DNA of 64,000 nt from Nannocystis sp. RBIL2 (lineage in GTDB: Bacteria; Myxococcota_A; Polyangia; Nannocystales; Nannocystaceae). Where the stretch lies: NCBI RefSeq assembly GCF_026626745.1, contig NZ_JAPNJW010000001.1, forward strand, positions 2,650,001 to 2,714,000, given 5' to 3'. The notes under the pieces are model-generated. The model was not told where the DNA came from and made no database searches. It saw only the letters and a program-made list of their open reading frames with translations. Positions 46,412 to 57,300 of this stretch are shown piece after piece; position 1 is the first letter of the stretch; each line of letters begins with the position of its first letter. The translations under genes were made by a program, and so were the position numbers.

Positions 46412-46863
46412 AAGAACCTCCGGAAATGAGGGCACGCCGGAGCTGTGCAGCGCGCGGACGAGCCTCCGCGGCACGCGGCCGTGACCGCAGCAGAAGCGAC
46501 CCGCAGAAGGGGCACTCGCGGTTATCCGCGCATGCGCTGGTGCCTTCGAGAGAATCGCCGCGGACTGCCCATTACTCGCGGGCGGGCCGCGGTCTCCGCC
46601 CTCAACCTCGCCCACCGTCGTGGTCGAACGAAAAGGCGTGTACGTTGGCGGCGAGCGGACAACAATTAGCAGCACTCGCTCGCCACCCTTCTCAGTCCGC
46701 CGTCGCTGGCACGCCCGAGCGCGTAAGATTTGCGCTTCGGAGGAGGTGCGGCTTCTGGTCGGGGGCGCGAGACCGAACGTCGAGACGGTGAGGTCTAGAC
46801 ACCTCGGCGCTCGGAAGCGGCCGATACTTCCCATGGCGTCCGGCTCACGGCATCTTGGGTGGG
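46412..46863. other. Non-coding gap of about 450 bp
   Basis: Less GC-biased than the flanking genes. Short ORFs exist but no domain or good start. Contains the promoter region of the kinase at 46864. No clear operator seen. Confidence 0.4.
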
Positions 46864-49800
46864 ATGAGCAAGTCCAGGGGATTGCCGCGGCGACTCGGTC
46901 ATTTTTTGTTGGAGAGCGAAATCGGCATTGGAGGGATGGGAGCGGTCTACCGGGCCCTGGACACGCGTAACGGTAAATCAGTGGCACTAAAGCAACTCTT
47001 CGACGTCGAGCCCGAGGGCGTCTATCGACTCAAGCGCGAATTTCGCCGCATGGCTGACATCACCCATGAGAACCTCGTCGCGCTCTACGAGCTCTGCCAT
47101 GAAGACGGTCAGTGGTTCTTCACCATGGAGCTGTTGGAAGGACACGACCTCCGCGAGGTGATGTGGTCGGCGGAGGACGGGCAACTGCGTGAATTGTTCC
47201 GGCAACTCACCCGCGGAGTGCATGCGCTGCACCAAGCGGGCAAGGTCCACCGCGATCTCAAACCCAGCAACGTCATCGTCACCACCGCCGGGCGGGTCGT
47301 CATCATCGACTTCGGACTCGTCGACGAATTGAACCGCGGGACACTCTTCGGCCTCGACGGCCGAATCGAAGGCACACCCGCCTATATGGCGCCGGAGCAG
47401 GTCGCAGGTCAGCTCGCGGTGCCAGCCTCCGACTGGTACGCCGTCGGTGTGATCCTGTTCGAGGCGCTGGCGATGCGGTGGCCATTCATCGAGGATCCGC
47501 TCAACGATAAGCAGTATCAGGAGGCACCTCCCGTCACGGCCTTCCGACGCGACGCTCCCCGCGATCTCGCCGAGCTCGTCGCCAGGCTCCTCCGTCGCCT
47601 GCCTTCCGAGCGACCCGGAGCGGCGGAGATCCTCCGTTGGTGTGCGCCCAATCGGTCGTTGACGATCCGCGGCAGGGCCTTGACCGCCACCGATCTGATC
47701 GAACGGGAAGCCGTGATGCTGACCCTCCACGAGACCATCGAACTCGCGGCCCAAGGTGCGCCAGCTTGCGTCGACCTCATCGGGGAGGCTGGATCCGGCA
47801 AGACCGCGGTCGTCGATCGTTTCACGGCCGAGGTCGCAGAGAGCGGAGGCGTCGTCCTTCGCGGCGCCTGTTCACCACGCGAGTCGGTTCCCTTCCGGGC
47901 TTTCGACAGCCTACTCGACGCGATCACCGCCCTGCTTTGCACGTATCCGCCGTTCGAGTGCGAGGCGCTGACCCGCGATCTCGGCGGCAAGTTTGACGCG
48001 TTGACGCAAGTCTTCCCGGTGCTCGCACGCGTCGAGCACCGGGTCCCCTCGCGGGTCCAGGCAGGGTCGCACTCGAACGAGATCCGGCGCCTCGCCTTTC
48101 AAGGCCTCAAGCTCCTGCTGTACCGAATCGCAGAGCGCCAGCCCACCGTGATCTTCCTCGACAATCTACAATGGGGCGATCTCGACAGCGCGTACCTACT
48201 CAACCACCTCCTCGGATCGCCCGGCGTACCACCCGCGCTGTTCATCAACGCCTATCGGCGGCTCGATGCGCCGCTGCTGCACCAGCTGGCCCTCCAACGC
48301 GCGATGAGCACGCCCGCCTACGTCCTGCGGGAAGTCGAGCTCAACCCGCTCTCGTTCAAGGGGACAGTCGAGCTCATCCGCCGCCTGCGTTCGACGCCCA
48401 CGGCGTTCAGCCGCCACCTCGCGGAGCTGATCGCTCGCGAATCGGGCGGTAACCCGGCTCTCATCCGCGCCCTCATGGAGGAGGTCGAGCGTGGCGGGGG
48501 TGCGGACCTCACCTCGCCGGGAGACGGCGACCTGCTGCGCCGCCTCGTCAAGTCGCGCCTCGCCCGAGTCTCGGACGAGGCGCACGAGCTGTACGGCCGG
48601 GTCATCGTCGCAGACAGAGCGATCCCGCTGTGGCTACTGCCGCAAGTCGGGGCTTGGTCGGGCGATCTCCAGGCCCTCATCGCGCAGCTCCGCGGACAGG
48701 GGCTGATCCAATCCGCCGGTGAAGGCGAGGCGCAGTGCATCGAATCACCCAGCGAGCCGATGCAGCAGGCGGCGCTGGCGATCCTCGATCCTGAGCTCTT
48801 GCGGCGAAGTCATGGTGATCTCGCTACGGCCTACATCATTACGGACTCCGCCGGGTCAGCGCGCATCGCTCGTCACCTGCATGCCGCCGGCCGCGACGAC
48901 GAGGCCGCCGAACACGCCTCCGCGGGCGCATCCGCGGCGAACCGCGTGTTCGCCTTCGATCGCGCCGCCGAGCTCTACGCGCTCGCCTTGGAATGTCGCC
49001 CGGATCGGTGGACACTGCAAAAGAACCGGGCCGAGGCGCTGGTCCGGGCAGGGCGAGGAGTCGAAGCCGCGCCGCTGTTTCTCTCCGCGGCCGAGCATGC
49101 GCCCGCCGCCGCGGCCTGGCGGCTTCAGCTCGCAGCAGCCGAGCACCTCTTCAACAACGGACACCTCGCGCGTGGCAACGACATCCTCCGCCCGCTGCTG
49201 CTCGCGGCCGGGGTGCAGGAGTTCGGCGCGGCGCGCGAGGCACGGGCCCAGCTCAGGGAAGAGAGCGCACGACTCTTTCGGCGCGGCTTCGGCTTCACGG
49301 AGCGCAGTGAGTTCGAGCTGTCCAGGCGCGAGCTCGACCGCATCGATCTGACCTGGATCGCGGGCAAGGGGTTGCTGCTGAACGACCCGCTCCAGGCGGC
49401 GCTGTTCCTCGTCCAGTGCATATCGCTCGGGCTCGAGGCCGGCGAGCCGAAGCGCATCGCCCGAGCCCTCGCCTTGGGCGGGCTCTCACTCAGCAGTCGC
49501 AGCCTCCAGATCGGCACGGGCATGCTCGAGGAGGCGCACCGGATCGCGGAACGGATCCGCGATCCCTATGCCTCGGGCCTCGCCATCCTCTGCAAGGGTA
49601 TTGTCGCGCGACACCAGGGCCAGTGGCGCTCCGCGCTGGCGGACATCGACCTCGGGGTGCAATACCTCCGCGATCACTGCCCGGGCAGCGTGTGGGAGTG
49701 CGGGCTGGGCCAAGCGAGTACGATGGCCGCGCTCGAGGCCATGGGGGAGCTTCGCGTCATGAGCGAGCGCTCGGAGTCGCTGTATCAACGCGCACAAGCG

Positions 49801-50469
49801 CTCGGCGACGTCCACAGCAGCCGGATCGCCGCGATTTACTCCGGGCTCACGCTACTGGCCGCCGGCCAGCCGAAGCAAGCCCGCGCTCGCGTGCGCAGCG
49901 CGCACGAGCAGGGTCAGCGCGACGCTTTTCATGTTCAGGATCTCCATGCGCTCAAAATCGGCGTGTATTGCGATCTGTACGAACGGCGCTCGCTCGACGC
50001 GTGGCAGCGGATCCAGAAGGTGTGGCCGATTCTCGTCGCGTCCGGCTTCCTCGATGTCGCCGCGCGAAGAGCCGAGGCGTTCCTGCTGCGGGCGCGCGCG
50101 GGTCTGGCGACTCTTCGCGCCGGCCACAAGGACCTCGCGGAGGTTACCGAAGTCGTGACGCAGGATATCACCCAGCTCGAGAGCGAGGGCCAGGCACATC
50201 TGCGCGCAGATGCTCAACTCCTCCGCGCCGGACTGGCCGGGGCGATACGCGACACAGCCAGCGCATTTCGCCATCTCCACCTCGCCCGGCGGGCATTTCA
50301 GGAGACCGGCATGGGCCTCCACGCCGAGATCGCGGAGCGACTTCTCCACGGCTTCGCCAACCCCGTCGACACGCGGGCGTTGGCCCGGCTCGATGCGCGC
50401 ATGCACATGCAGAACATCGTGGATGTCGATGCGTGGCTGCGTGTGGCCAGCCCGGGGCTGGTCGATTGA
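46864..50469 (+). CDS. Ser/Thr protein kinase with ATPase and TPR-like domains
   Basis: A 1,201-residue protein. Residues 15-270: active Hanks-type kinase with GIGGMGAVYRA, VALKQL, HRDLKPSN (from His129), DFG (149-151) and YMAPEQ. Residues about 285-560: STAND-like ATPase with Walker A GEAGSGKTA and Walker B VIFLDNLQWGD. The remaining 600 residues are helical repeats of TPR type (AAELYALALECRPD; RADAQLLRAGLAG). This is the kinase-AAA-TPR architecture abundant in myxobacteria, combining phosphorylation with ATP-dependent assembly. TTG 46855 is an upstream alternative; ATG 46864 preferred. Cytoplasmic; the stimulus is unknown. Confidence 0.93.
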   Translation: MSKSRGLPRRLGHFLLESEIGIGGMGAVYRALDTRNGKSVALKQLFDVEPEGVYRLKREFRRMADITHENLVALYELCHEDGQWFFTMELLEGHDLREVMWSAEDGQLRELFRQLTRGVHALHQAGKVHRDLKPSNVIVTTAGRVVIIDFGLVDELNRGTLFGLDGRIEGTPAYMAPEQVAGQLAVPASDWYAVGVILFEALAMRWPFIEDPLNDKQYQEAPPVTAFRRDAPRDLAELVARLLRRLPSERPGAAEILRWCAPNRSLTIRGRALTATDLIEREAVMLTLHETIELAAQGAPACVDLIGEAGSGKTAVVDRFTAEVAESGGVVLRGACSPRESVPFRAFDSLLDAITALLCTYPPFECEALTRDLGGKFDALTQVFPVLARVEHRVPSRVQAGSHSNEIRRLAFQGLKLLLYRIAERQPTVIFLDNLQWGDLDSAYLLNHLLGSPGVPPALFINAYRRLDAPLLHQLALQRAMSTPAYVLREVELNPLSFKGTVELIRRLRSTPTAFSRHLAELIARESGGNPALIRALMEEVERGGGADLTSPGDGDLLRRLVKSRLARVSDEAHELYGRVIVADRAIPLWLLPQVGAWSGDLQALIAQLRGQGLIQSAGEGEAQCIESPSEPMQQAALAILDPELLRRSHGDLATAYIITDSAGSARIARHLHAAGRDDEAAEHASAGASAANRVFAFDRAAELYALALECRPDRWTLQKNRAEALVRAGRGVEAAPLFLSAAEHAPAAAAWRLQLAAAEHLFNNGHLARGNDILRPLLLAAGVQEFGAAREARAQLREESARLFRRGFGFTERSEFELSRRELDRIDLTWIAGKGLLLNDPLQAALFLVQCISLGLEAGEPKRIARALALGGLSLSSRSLQIGTGMLEEAHRIAERIRDPYASGLAILCKGIVARHQGQWRSALADIDLGVQYLRDHCPGSVWECGLGQASTMAALEAMGELRVMSERSESLYQRAQALGDVHSSRIAAIYSGLTLLAAGQPKQARARVRSAHEQGQRDAFHVQDLHALKIGVYCDLYERRSLDAWQRIQKVWPILVASGFLDVAARRAEAFLLRARAGLATLRAGHKDLAEVTEVVTQDITQLESEGQAHLRADAQLLRAGLAGAIRDTASAFRHLHLARRAFQETGMGLHAEIAERLLHGFANPVDTRALARLDARMHMQNIVDVDAWLRVASPGLVD

Positions 50470-50506
50470 CGGGCCTCACTGACCCCCCCGAGCGCGCCCA
50501 AACAAC

Positions 50507-50522
50507 ATGTCCCAAAGGACAT
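50507..50522. repeat. Dispersed palindrome between convergent genes
   Basis: ATGTCC-CAAA-GGACAT, perfect 6-4-6, lies between the stops of the kinase gene and the minus-strand membrane protein gene. Possible bidirectional terminator without T-runs, and a member of the dispersed TGTCC family. Confidence 0.45.
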
Positions 50523-50530
50523 CAGCGGTA

Positions 50531-50971
50531 TCAGGACCTGCGGCGCGGAAGCTTCGCCAGGGCGACCGCGAACGACCCGCTGGCCACCGTGAACGTGACG
50601 ATCGGCGGCAACGGCAGCAGCACCGCCGCGACGGCGAGGAACACCAGGGACGCGACCAGACCGAGGCCAGCGGCGCCACGCGTCTGCTCGGCGCTGCCGG
50701 CCGCGCGGGCGATCATCAGGAACAGGACCCCGACCACCACGAGCGCCAGCCCCATCGCGATGCTGATGCCGTTCACCACGTCGAGGCTGGTGCGCGGGAT
50801 ACCGCCGATGGCGAACACGTTCTCGCGCATCGCCGCGTTCAGCCGCGCGGCCGCGGGGGACGGCGGGGCCCGCGAGAGCAGGGCGTCGACGCTCAGGTGG
50901 CCGATGCCGGTGACGATCCAGCACCACGCCCCGACGCGATACGCGAGGGTCGGCGACATCAGGCGCTCCAT
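50531..50971 (-). CDS. Four-helix membrane protein, LIC_13387-like
   Basis: A 146-residue protein with four transmembrane segments (VGAWCWIVTGIGHLSVDA; NGISIAMGLALVVVGVLFLM; GLGLVASLVFLAVAAVLL; IVTFTVASGSFAVAL). A G-x-GH motif in the first helix and the size resemble the LIC_13387 family, from memory and unverified. ATG 50959 (fifth codon) has GGAG six bases upstream and may be the true start. Inner membrane; function unknown. Confidence 0.7.
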   Translation of the reverse strand: MERLMSPTLAYRVGAWCWIVTGIGHLSVDALLSRAPPSPAAARLNAAMRENVFAIGGIPRTSLDVVNGISIAMGLALVVVGVLFLMIARAAGSAEQTRGAAGLGLVASLVFLAVAAVLLPLPPIVTFTVASGSFAVALAKLPRRRS

Positions 50972-51376
50972 CCTCGCAGGCTCGTCGGCGGTCGGGTGAG
51001 CGTCGTGTGAATGCCGCGCATGTCGCCGATCCTACACGTGCCAGCCCGATCGGAGAAGGCGTGGGGCGGTAGTTCCGCCACGCGCCGCCGGTCGCGGCTG
51101 CTGCTCGCGCGCCGCCGGCGGAAGTGACGCGGCCCGCCTAGCAGGACGCCGGGCGCTCGGTCCTCACCGTCGAGCCTGCCACCACTGCGCCCGCCCCTGC
51201 ACGGACTGCGACGGTTCAGCCGCCTCTCCTGCCGAGCGCGCTGGAAGGACGCGCAAGCGCTCGCAGATTTAGGGGTCCGCGGCCTCCGTCACGGACGAGC
51301 GGCGAGGCGGTCGACCGGGCCCGGCGACACGAGCGTCATCTGGGAGCCGTGGCAGAGGAGGTCACGCGACCATCCC
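50972..51376. other. Divergent intergenic region of about 400 bp
   Basis: Lies between the divergent membrane-protein and hybrid kinase genes. No ORF, hairpin or clear operator recognised. Expected to hold promoters on both strands. Confidence 0.4.
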
Positions 51377-54300
51377 ATGACCCGTGATTCGCGCTACCTC
51401 GACCTCGTTGTCCTCCACGAAGGGGCGGACAACGTCGTCTATCGCGCCCGCCGCGGCGACGACGATCGCCCGGTCGTGCTCAAGGTGCTGCGCCGCGACC
51501 ACGCCGGCCCCCGCGCTCTCGGTCGGCTGTACCACGAATACGAGATCGCCCGGGCGATCGACGCCGCGGTCGTCGTCAAGCCCTGCGCGATCGATGCGCT
51601 CGACGGCCAGCCGGCGCTGGTCCTGGAGGACTTCGGCGGGCGCTCGCTCGATCGACTCGTCTCCGGGCCCATGCCGCTGGAGCGCTTCTTCCCCCTCGCC
51701 CTCCGCGTCGCCGCGGCGCTCGCCGAGCTGCACCGGCATCGCATCATCCACAAGGACATCAAGCCGCAGAACCTGCTCTACAACCCCGACACCGACGAGC
51801 TCAAGATCACCGACTTCGGGATCGCATCGCAGGCGCCCCGCGAGTCGCAGCGCCCCGCCCACGCCGGCCTCATCGAGGGGACCCTCGCGTACATGGCCCC
51901 CGAGCAGACCGGCCGCATGAACCGGTGGGTCGACGAGCGCAGCGACCTGTATTCGCTCGGCGTCACGTTCTACGAGCTGCTGACGGGCACCCTGCCCTTC
52001 CGCGCCAGCGACCCCGTCGAATGGGTGTTCTGCCACATCGCCCAGGAGCCGCGGCCGCCCCACGCGCTCGTCCCCGCCGTCCCCCCGGTCCTGTCCGCGG
52101 TCGTGCTCAAGCTGCTGGCCAAGGGCGCCGAGGAGCGCTACCAAAGCGCGCTCGGCCTGCGGCACGACCTGAACGAGTGCTTCACCCGCTGGCAGGAGAG
52201 CGGCACCATCCCCGCATTCGCCCTCGGCCAGCGCGACCTGTCCGACCGCTTCCAGGTCCCGCAGCGCCTCTACGGCCGCGAGCGCGAGGTCGAGGCACTG
52301 CGCGCCGCGTTCGCCCGGGTGGTGACGCACGGGCGAGCGGAGCTCGTGCTCGTGTCGGGTTATTCGGGCATCGGCAAATCGTCGCTGGTCGCCGAGCTTC
52401 ACAAACCGGTGGTGCGCGAGCGCGGGTTCTTCTTGGCCGGCAAGTGCGATCAATACAACCGCAGCGTCCCCTACCTCCCGTTCCTGCAGGCGTTCCGGGT
52501 CCTGTTGCAGGAGATCCTGTGCGCCAGCGAAGATCGGGTCGAGCGCTTCCGCCAGCGCCTGCGCGAGGCGCTGGGCCCGAACGGCCGCTTGCTCGCCGAC
52601 GTGCTGCCGGAGGTCGAGCAGCTCGTCGGCCCACAAGAGCCGATGCCCCCGCTCCCGCCTGCCGAGGCCCAGAGCCGACTGCACGCCACCCTCGCCCGCT
52701 TCGTCGCCGCGGCCGCCCGCAAGGAGCGCCCGGTGGTGCTGTTCCTCGACGACCTGCAGTGGGCCGACGCGGCCAGCCTGAAGCTCTTGGGGCAGCTCGC
52801 CACGTCCTCGGAGGCCGCGCACCTGCTCCTGCTCGGCGCCTATCGCGACAACGAGGTCGGCCCCGCGCACCCGCTGAAGCTGACGCTCGACCAGGCCAAG
52901 AAGCACGGCGCAGTCGTCTCCGACATCGTCCTCGCGCCGCTCTCGCCGACCCACGTCGGCGCGCTCGTGGCCGAGGCGGTCCACGCCAGCCCGGAGCAGG
53001 TCGAGCCGCTGGCGCAGCTGGTCCACGAGAAGACCGCCGGCAACCCGTTCTTCGTCCTCCAATTCCTCATCGCCCTCCACCAGGAGGGCCTCATCGCCCT
53101 CGACGCGAGCGCCGGCGCGTGGCGCTGGGACATCGCCGCGATCCGCGACAAGGGCTTCACCGACAACGTCGCCGAGCTCATGGCGAAGAAGCTGCTGCGC
53201 CTCCCGGTCGCGACCCGGGACGCGCTCAAGCTCGCCGCGTGCCTCGGCGACCGCGGCGATCTCGACACCCTCGCGGTGGTCGCCGGCCGTCCGCCGGCGC
53301 AGCTCCGCGAGGCCCTCGAGCAGGCAGTGCGAGAGGGGCTGCTCCTGGGCCAGGGCGGGACCTGGCGCTTCCTCCACGACCGCGTGCAGCAGGCCGCCTA
53401 TTCGCTGATCCCGGCAGAACAGCTCCCCGAGGTGCATCTGGGCATCGGCCGCACGCTCTTGCAGGCGCAGCGCGACGAGGTTCGCGACGAGGCGCTCTTC
53501 GACGTCGTCGGCCACCTCAATCGCGGCGCGGTGCTCATCCGCTCGCCAGCGGAAAAAGAGGAGCTCGCCGGGTTGAACCTGCGCGCCGGCCGGAAGGCCA
53601 AGGCCGCGGCGGCCTTCCACGCGGCGGCGGCCCTGTTCGCCGCCGGCGAGGCCCTGCTCGCGCCGGACCGCTGGGACACGCAGTACGAGCTGGCCTACGC
53701 CCTGACCTTCGAGCACGCCCACGCCGCGTACGTCACCAGCAGCTTCGACGAGGCCGAGCTCCGCATCGACGCGCTCATGACCCGAGCGCGGACCGTGGTC
53801 GAGAGAGCCGCGGTCGTCGAGCTCGCTGTGGCCTTTCACATGACCCGCGGACACTGCGCCCGCGCGGTCGAGATCGGCCTCCCGTTCCTCCGCGCCTCCG
53901 GCATCGCTCTACCGATTCACCCGACCGACGCCGAGGTCGAGGAAGAGACCGAGAGCGTCTGGCAGGCTCTGGGCGACCGCGCGATCGCGGATTTGATCGA
54001 TCTGCCGCCCATGACGCATCCGGAGATCCAGGGCATCATGAACGTCCTGATCGGCGTGTCGGTCCCCGCCTATTTCGTGGACCCGATGTTGATGTTCCTC
54101 GCCGCGGTGCGCATGATAAGACTCAGCCTGCTGCACGGCAACGCCGAGCTGTCCTCGCAGGCGTACGTCTCGTTCGCTACCCAGATCGGCCCGAAGTTCG
54201 GGCGATACAGGGAGGCGTACGAGTTCGGCAAGCTCAGCTACGACCTGGCGAGCCGGGGCCGCCTCCTCACCGCCAAGTCGATCGTTTATTACGCGTTCGC

Positions 54301-57300
54301 CAACTACATCGTCTTCTGGCGCCACCACTACCGAGAGATCCTGCCCTACACGCGCAGCGGCTTCGAGGTCGCGGTCGAATCCGGCGACTTGAACTACGCG
54401 TGCTATCATTGCATCCTGGCCACGGAGATCCCGCTCCTGTGCGGCGAGCCCCTGGAGGACGTGCTCCGCGAGGTCGAACGCCGCTTCGATTTCGTGCAAA
54501 AAACCGGCTACGCCTTCGTCCACCGGATCCTCCTGAGCGTCCACTACCTGATCCAGTCGCTGCGCGGCCGGCCGGTCCACTTCTCGATGCTGGACGGCTC
54601 GGAGCTGGACCAGGACGCCTTCGAAAAGGGCCTCGACCCGGCCGACTTCCAGAGCGCCTACGCTTATTATTACAGCGCGAAGGCGCAGGCGCTGTTCGTG
54701 CTCGGCTCTCCCCGGGAAGCGGCGGCCGCGGCGACCGTCGCCAGCGTCGAGTTCCCGTGGAAGAACGACGCGAACGCGTGGATCGTCGAGAGCTTCTTCT
54801 ACCGCGCGCTCGCCCTCGCCGCCTGCTGCGACGAGACATCACCGCCGTCGGAGCCGCCCGAAGCGTTGCACGCCTGCGAACGGCAGCTCGGCGAGTGGGC
54901 GGCGAGCTGCCCGGAGAATTTTTTCCACAAACACGCCCTGGTCCGCGCCGAGCTCGCCCGGCTTCAGGGCCACGACACCGAGGCTCCCGGGCTCTACGAA
55001 CAGGCAGTCACTGCGGCGCGAGAGCACGGCTTCGTCCAGATCGAGGCCATCGCCTGCGAGCGCGCGGCCGCGTTCTACCGTGCGCGCGGCCTCACCATCC
55101 CTGCCGACGCCTACCTGCAGCGGGCCCGCGCCGGCTACTTCCGCTGGGGTGCCCACGCCAAGGTGGAGCAGCTCGATCAGCGCCATCCCCGCCTCGTCGA
55201 GCGCAAGCCGATCGCCCCCACCCTCACCTTCGCGGTGCGGGCCGAGCAGTTCGACGTCCTCTCGGTGGTCAAAGCCTCGCAGACCATCTCCGGGGAGCTC
55301 AAGCTGCCGCGCCTGCTGGCGACGTTGCTGCGCATCGTGATCGAGCACGCCGGCGCCGACCGGGGCTACGTCCTGCTGGTCCGCGACGAGCGCCTGGCGA
55401 TCGCGGCCCAGATCACCGAAGGCGGCGGCACTGCGCGCGTGCTCGAGGCCGGGGCGGAGTCCACGGCCGCGCTGCCGCAATCGATCCTCCACTACGTCCG
55501 CCGCAGCCGCGAGCGCGTCCTGCTCGACGACGCCGCCGCGCGTCACCCCTTTTTGGAAGACGAATACTTCGCGCGCGAGCGGCCGAAATCACTGCTGTGC
55601 CTGCCGATCGCGCGCCAGGCCCGGCTGCTCGGCATGCTCTACCTCGAGAACAGCCTCGTCACCGGGGCCTTCACCGCCGCGCGCCTCAGCGTGCTCGAGC
55701 TGCTCGCCTCACAGTCGGCGATCTCGCTGGAAAACGCGGTGCTCTACGCCGACCTCGAGCAGGAGAACGCCGAGCGGCGGCGGGCGGAGCGGGCGCTCGC
55801 CGCCAATCAGGAGACCCTCAAGGGCATCGTCGACAACTCGGCCACGGCCATCTATCTCAAGGACCCCCAGGGCCGCTTCCTCCTCGTCAATCACCAGGTG
55901 AGCAACCTGCTGCGCGTGCCGAGCGAGCAGATCCTCGGAAAGACCGACGCCGACTTCTTCCCCGCCCCGGTCGCCGAGGCGATCTTCGATCACGACCGCC
56001 GGGTGCTCGCGGCGGGTGTGCCCATGGAATGGGAGGAGGAGCTGCCGATCGCCGACGTCCTGCGCTCATTCCTGTCGATCAAGTTCCCGCTCGGCGGCGG
56101 CACCATTCCGCGTGCGCTTTGCGGGATCTCCACCGACATCACCGAGCGCAAGCGGACCGAGCAGGCCCAGCGCTTCCTGGCCGAGGCGAGCCGCAAGCTG
56201 ATGGCGCTCGGCTACGACGCGACGCTCGAGAACGTGGCCGCGCTCGCGGTGCCCGAGCTCTCCGATCAGTGCCTCGTCACCGAGGTCGCGGAGGACGGCG
56301 CGCAGGTCAAGACTGCCGCCTCGGGGGTCGCTCCCGAAGCGCTCGAAGCATTGCGTGAAGCGCTGACCCGCGCCGCGGCGGCCTCGCCCACGGCGCCCGA
56401 GCTCGGGGACGCCCACGTCACGCCGCTCTTGCAGCAGTTCCACGTCCACACCTACCTCCGGGTCCCGCTCCTCGCGCGCGAGCGGTGCCTCGGTGTCATG
56501 TTCCTGCTCGCTACCAATCCCCGGCGCCGCTACGGGCCCGCCGACCTGGCGCTGGCCGAGGAGGTGGGGCGCCGCGTCGCGCTCGCCCTCGACAACGCCC
56601 GGCTGTACGCCAACGCCCAGGAGGCGGTCGGCCTGCGCGACGAGTTCCTCATGATCGCCTCGCACGAGCTCAAGACCCCGCTCACCTCGCTGCAGCTCCA
56701 CATTCAGATGATCGAGCGTCGATTGCGTCGCAACCCGTCCGCGAACCTCTCCCCCGAGCGGATCCAGGCCACCCTTCAGGTCCTGAACCGGCAGATCGCG
56801 CGCTTCGGCCACCTGGTGAACGAGTTGCTCGACGTCTCGCGCCTTCACACCGGACGATTGACCCTCACCTTCGAATCGGTCGACCTCTCCTCTCTCATCC
56901 GCGAGCTCGTCGCGCGCATGGCCCCGCAGCTCGCCGCCGCCGGCTGCTGGACCGTGCTCGAGCTGGACGACGCGGTGGTGGGGTACTGGGACAGGTCCCG
57001 CCTCGAGCAGGTCCTGCTCAACCTGCTCTCCAACGCGATGAAGTACGGCAAGAATCGACCGATCGACGTCACCGTGTGCAAGCGACCCACCTCCGCGTCG
57101 ATCTCCGTCCGCGACCACGGCATCGGGATCGTCGAGGCAGATCAGGCCAGGATCTTCGATCGCTTCGAGCGCGCAGTGTCGGCCCGCAATTTCGGCGGCC
57201 TCGGCCTCGGCCTCTACCTGGTGCGCTCGATCGTGACTGCGCACGGCGGGACGGTCCGCGTGGAGAGCAAGCCGAACGCCGGCTCGACCTTCATCGTCGA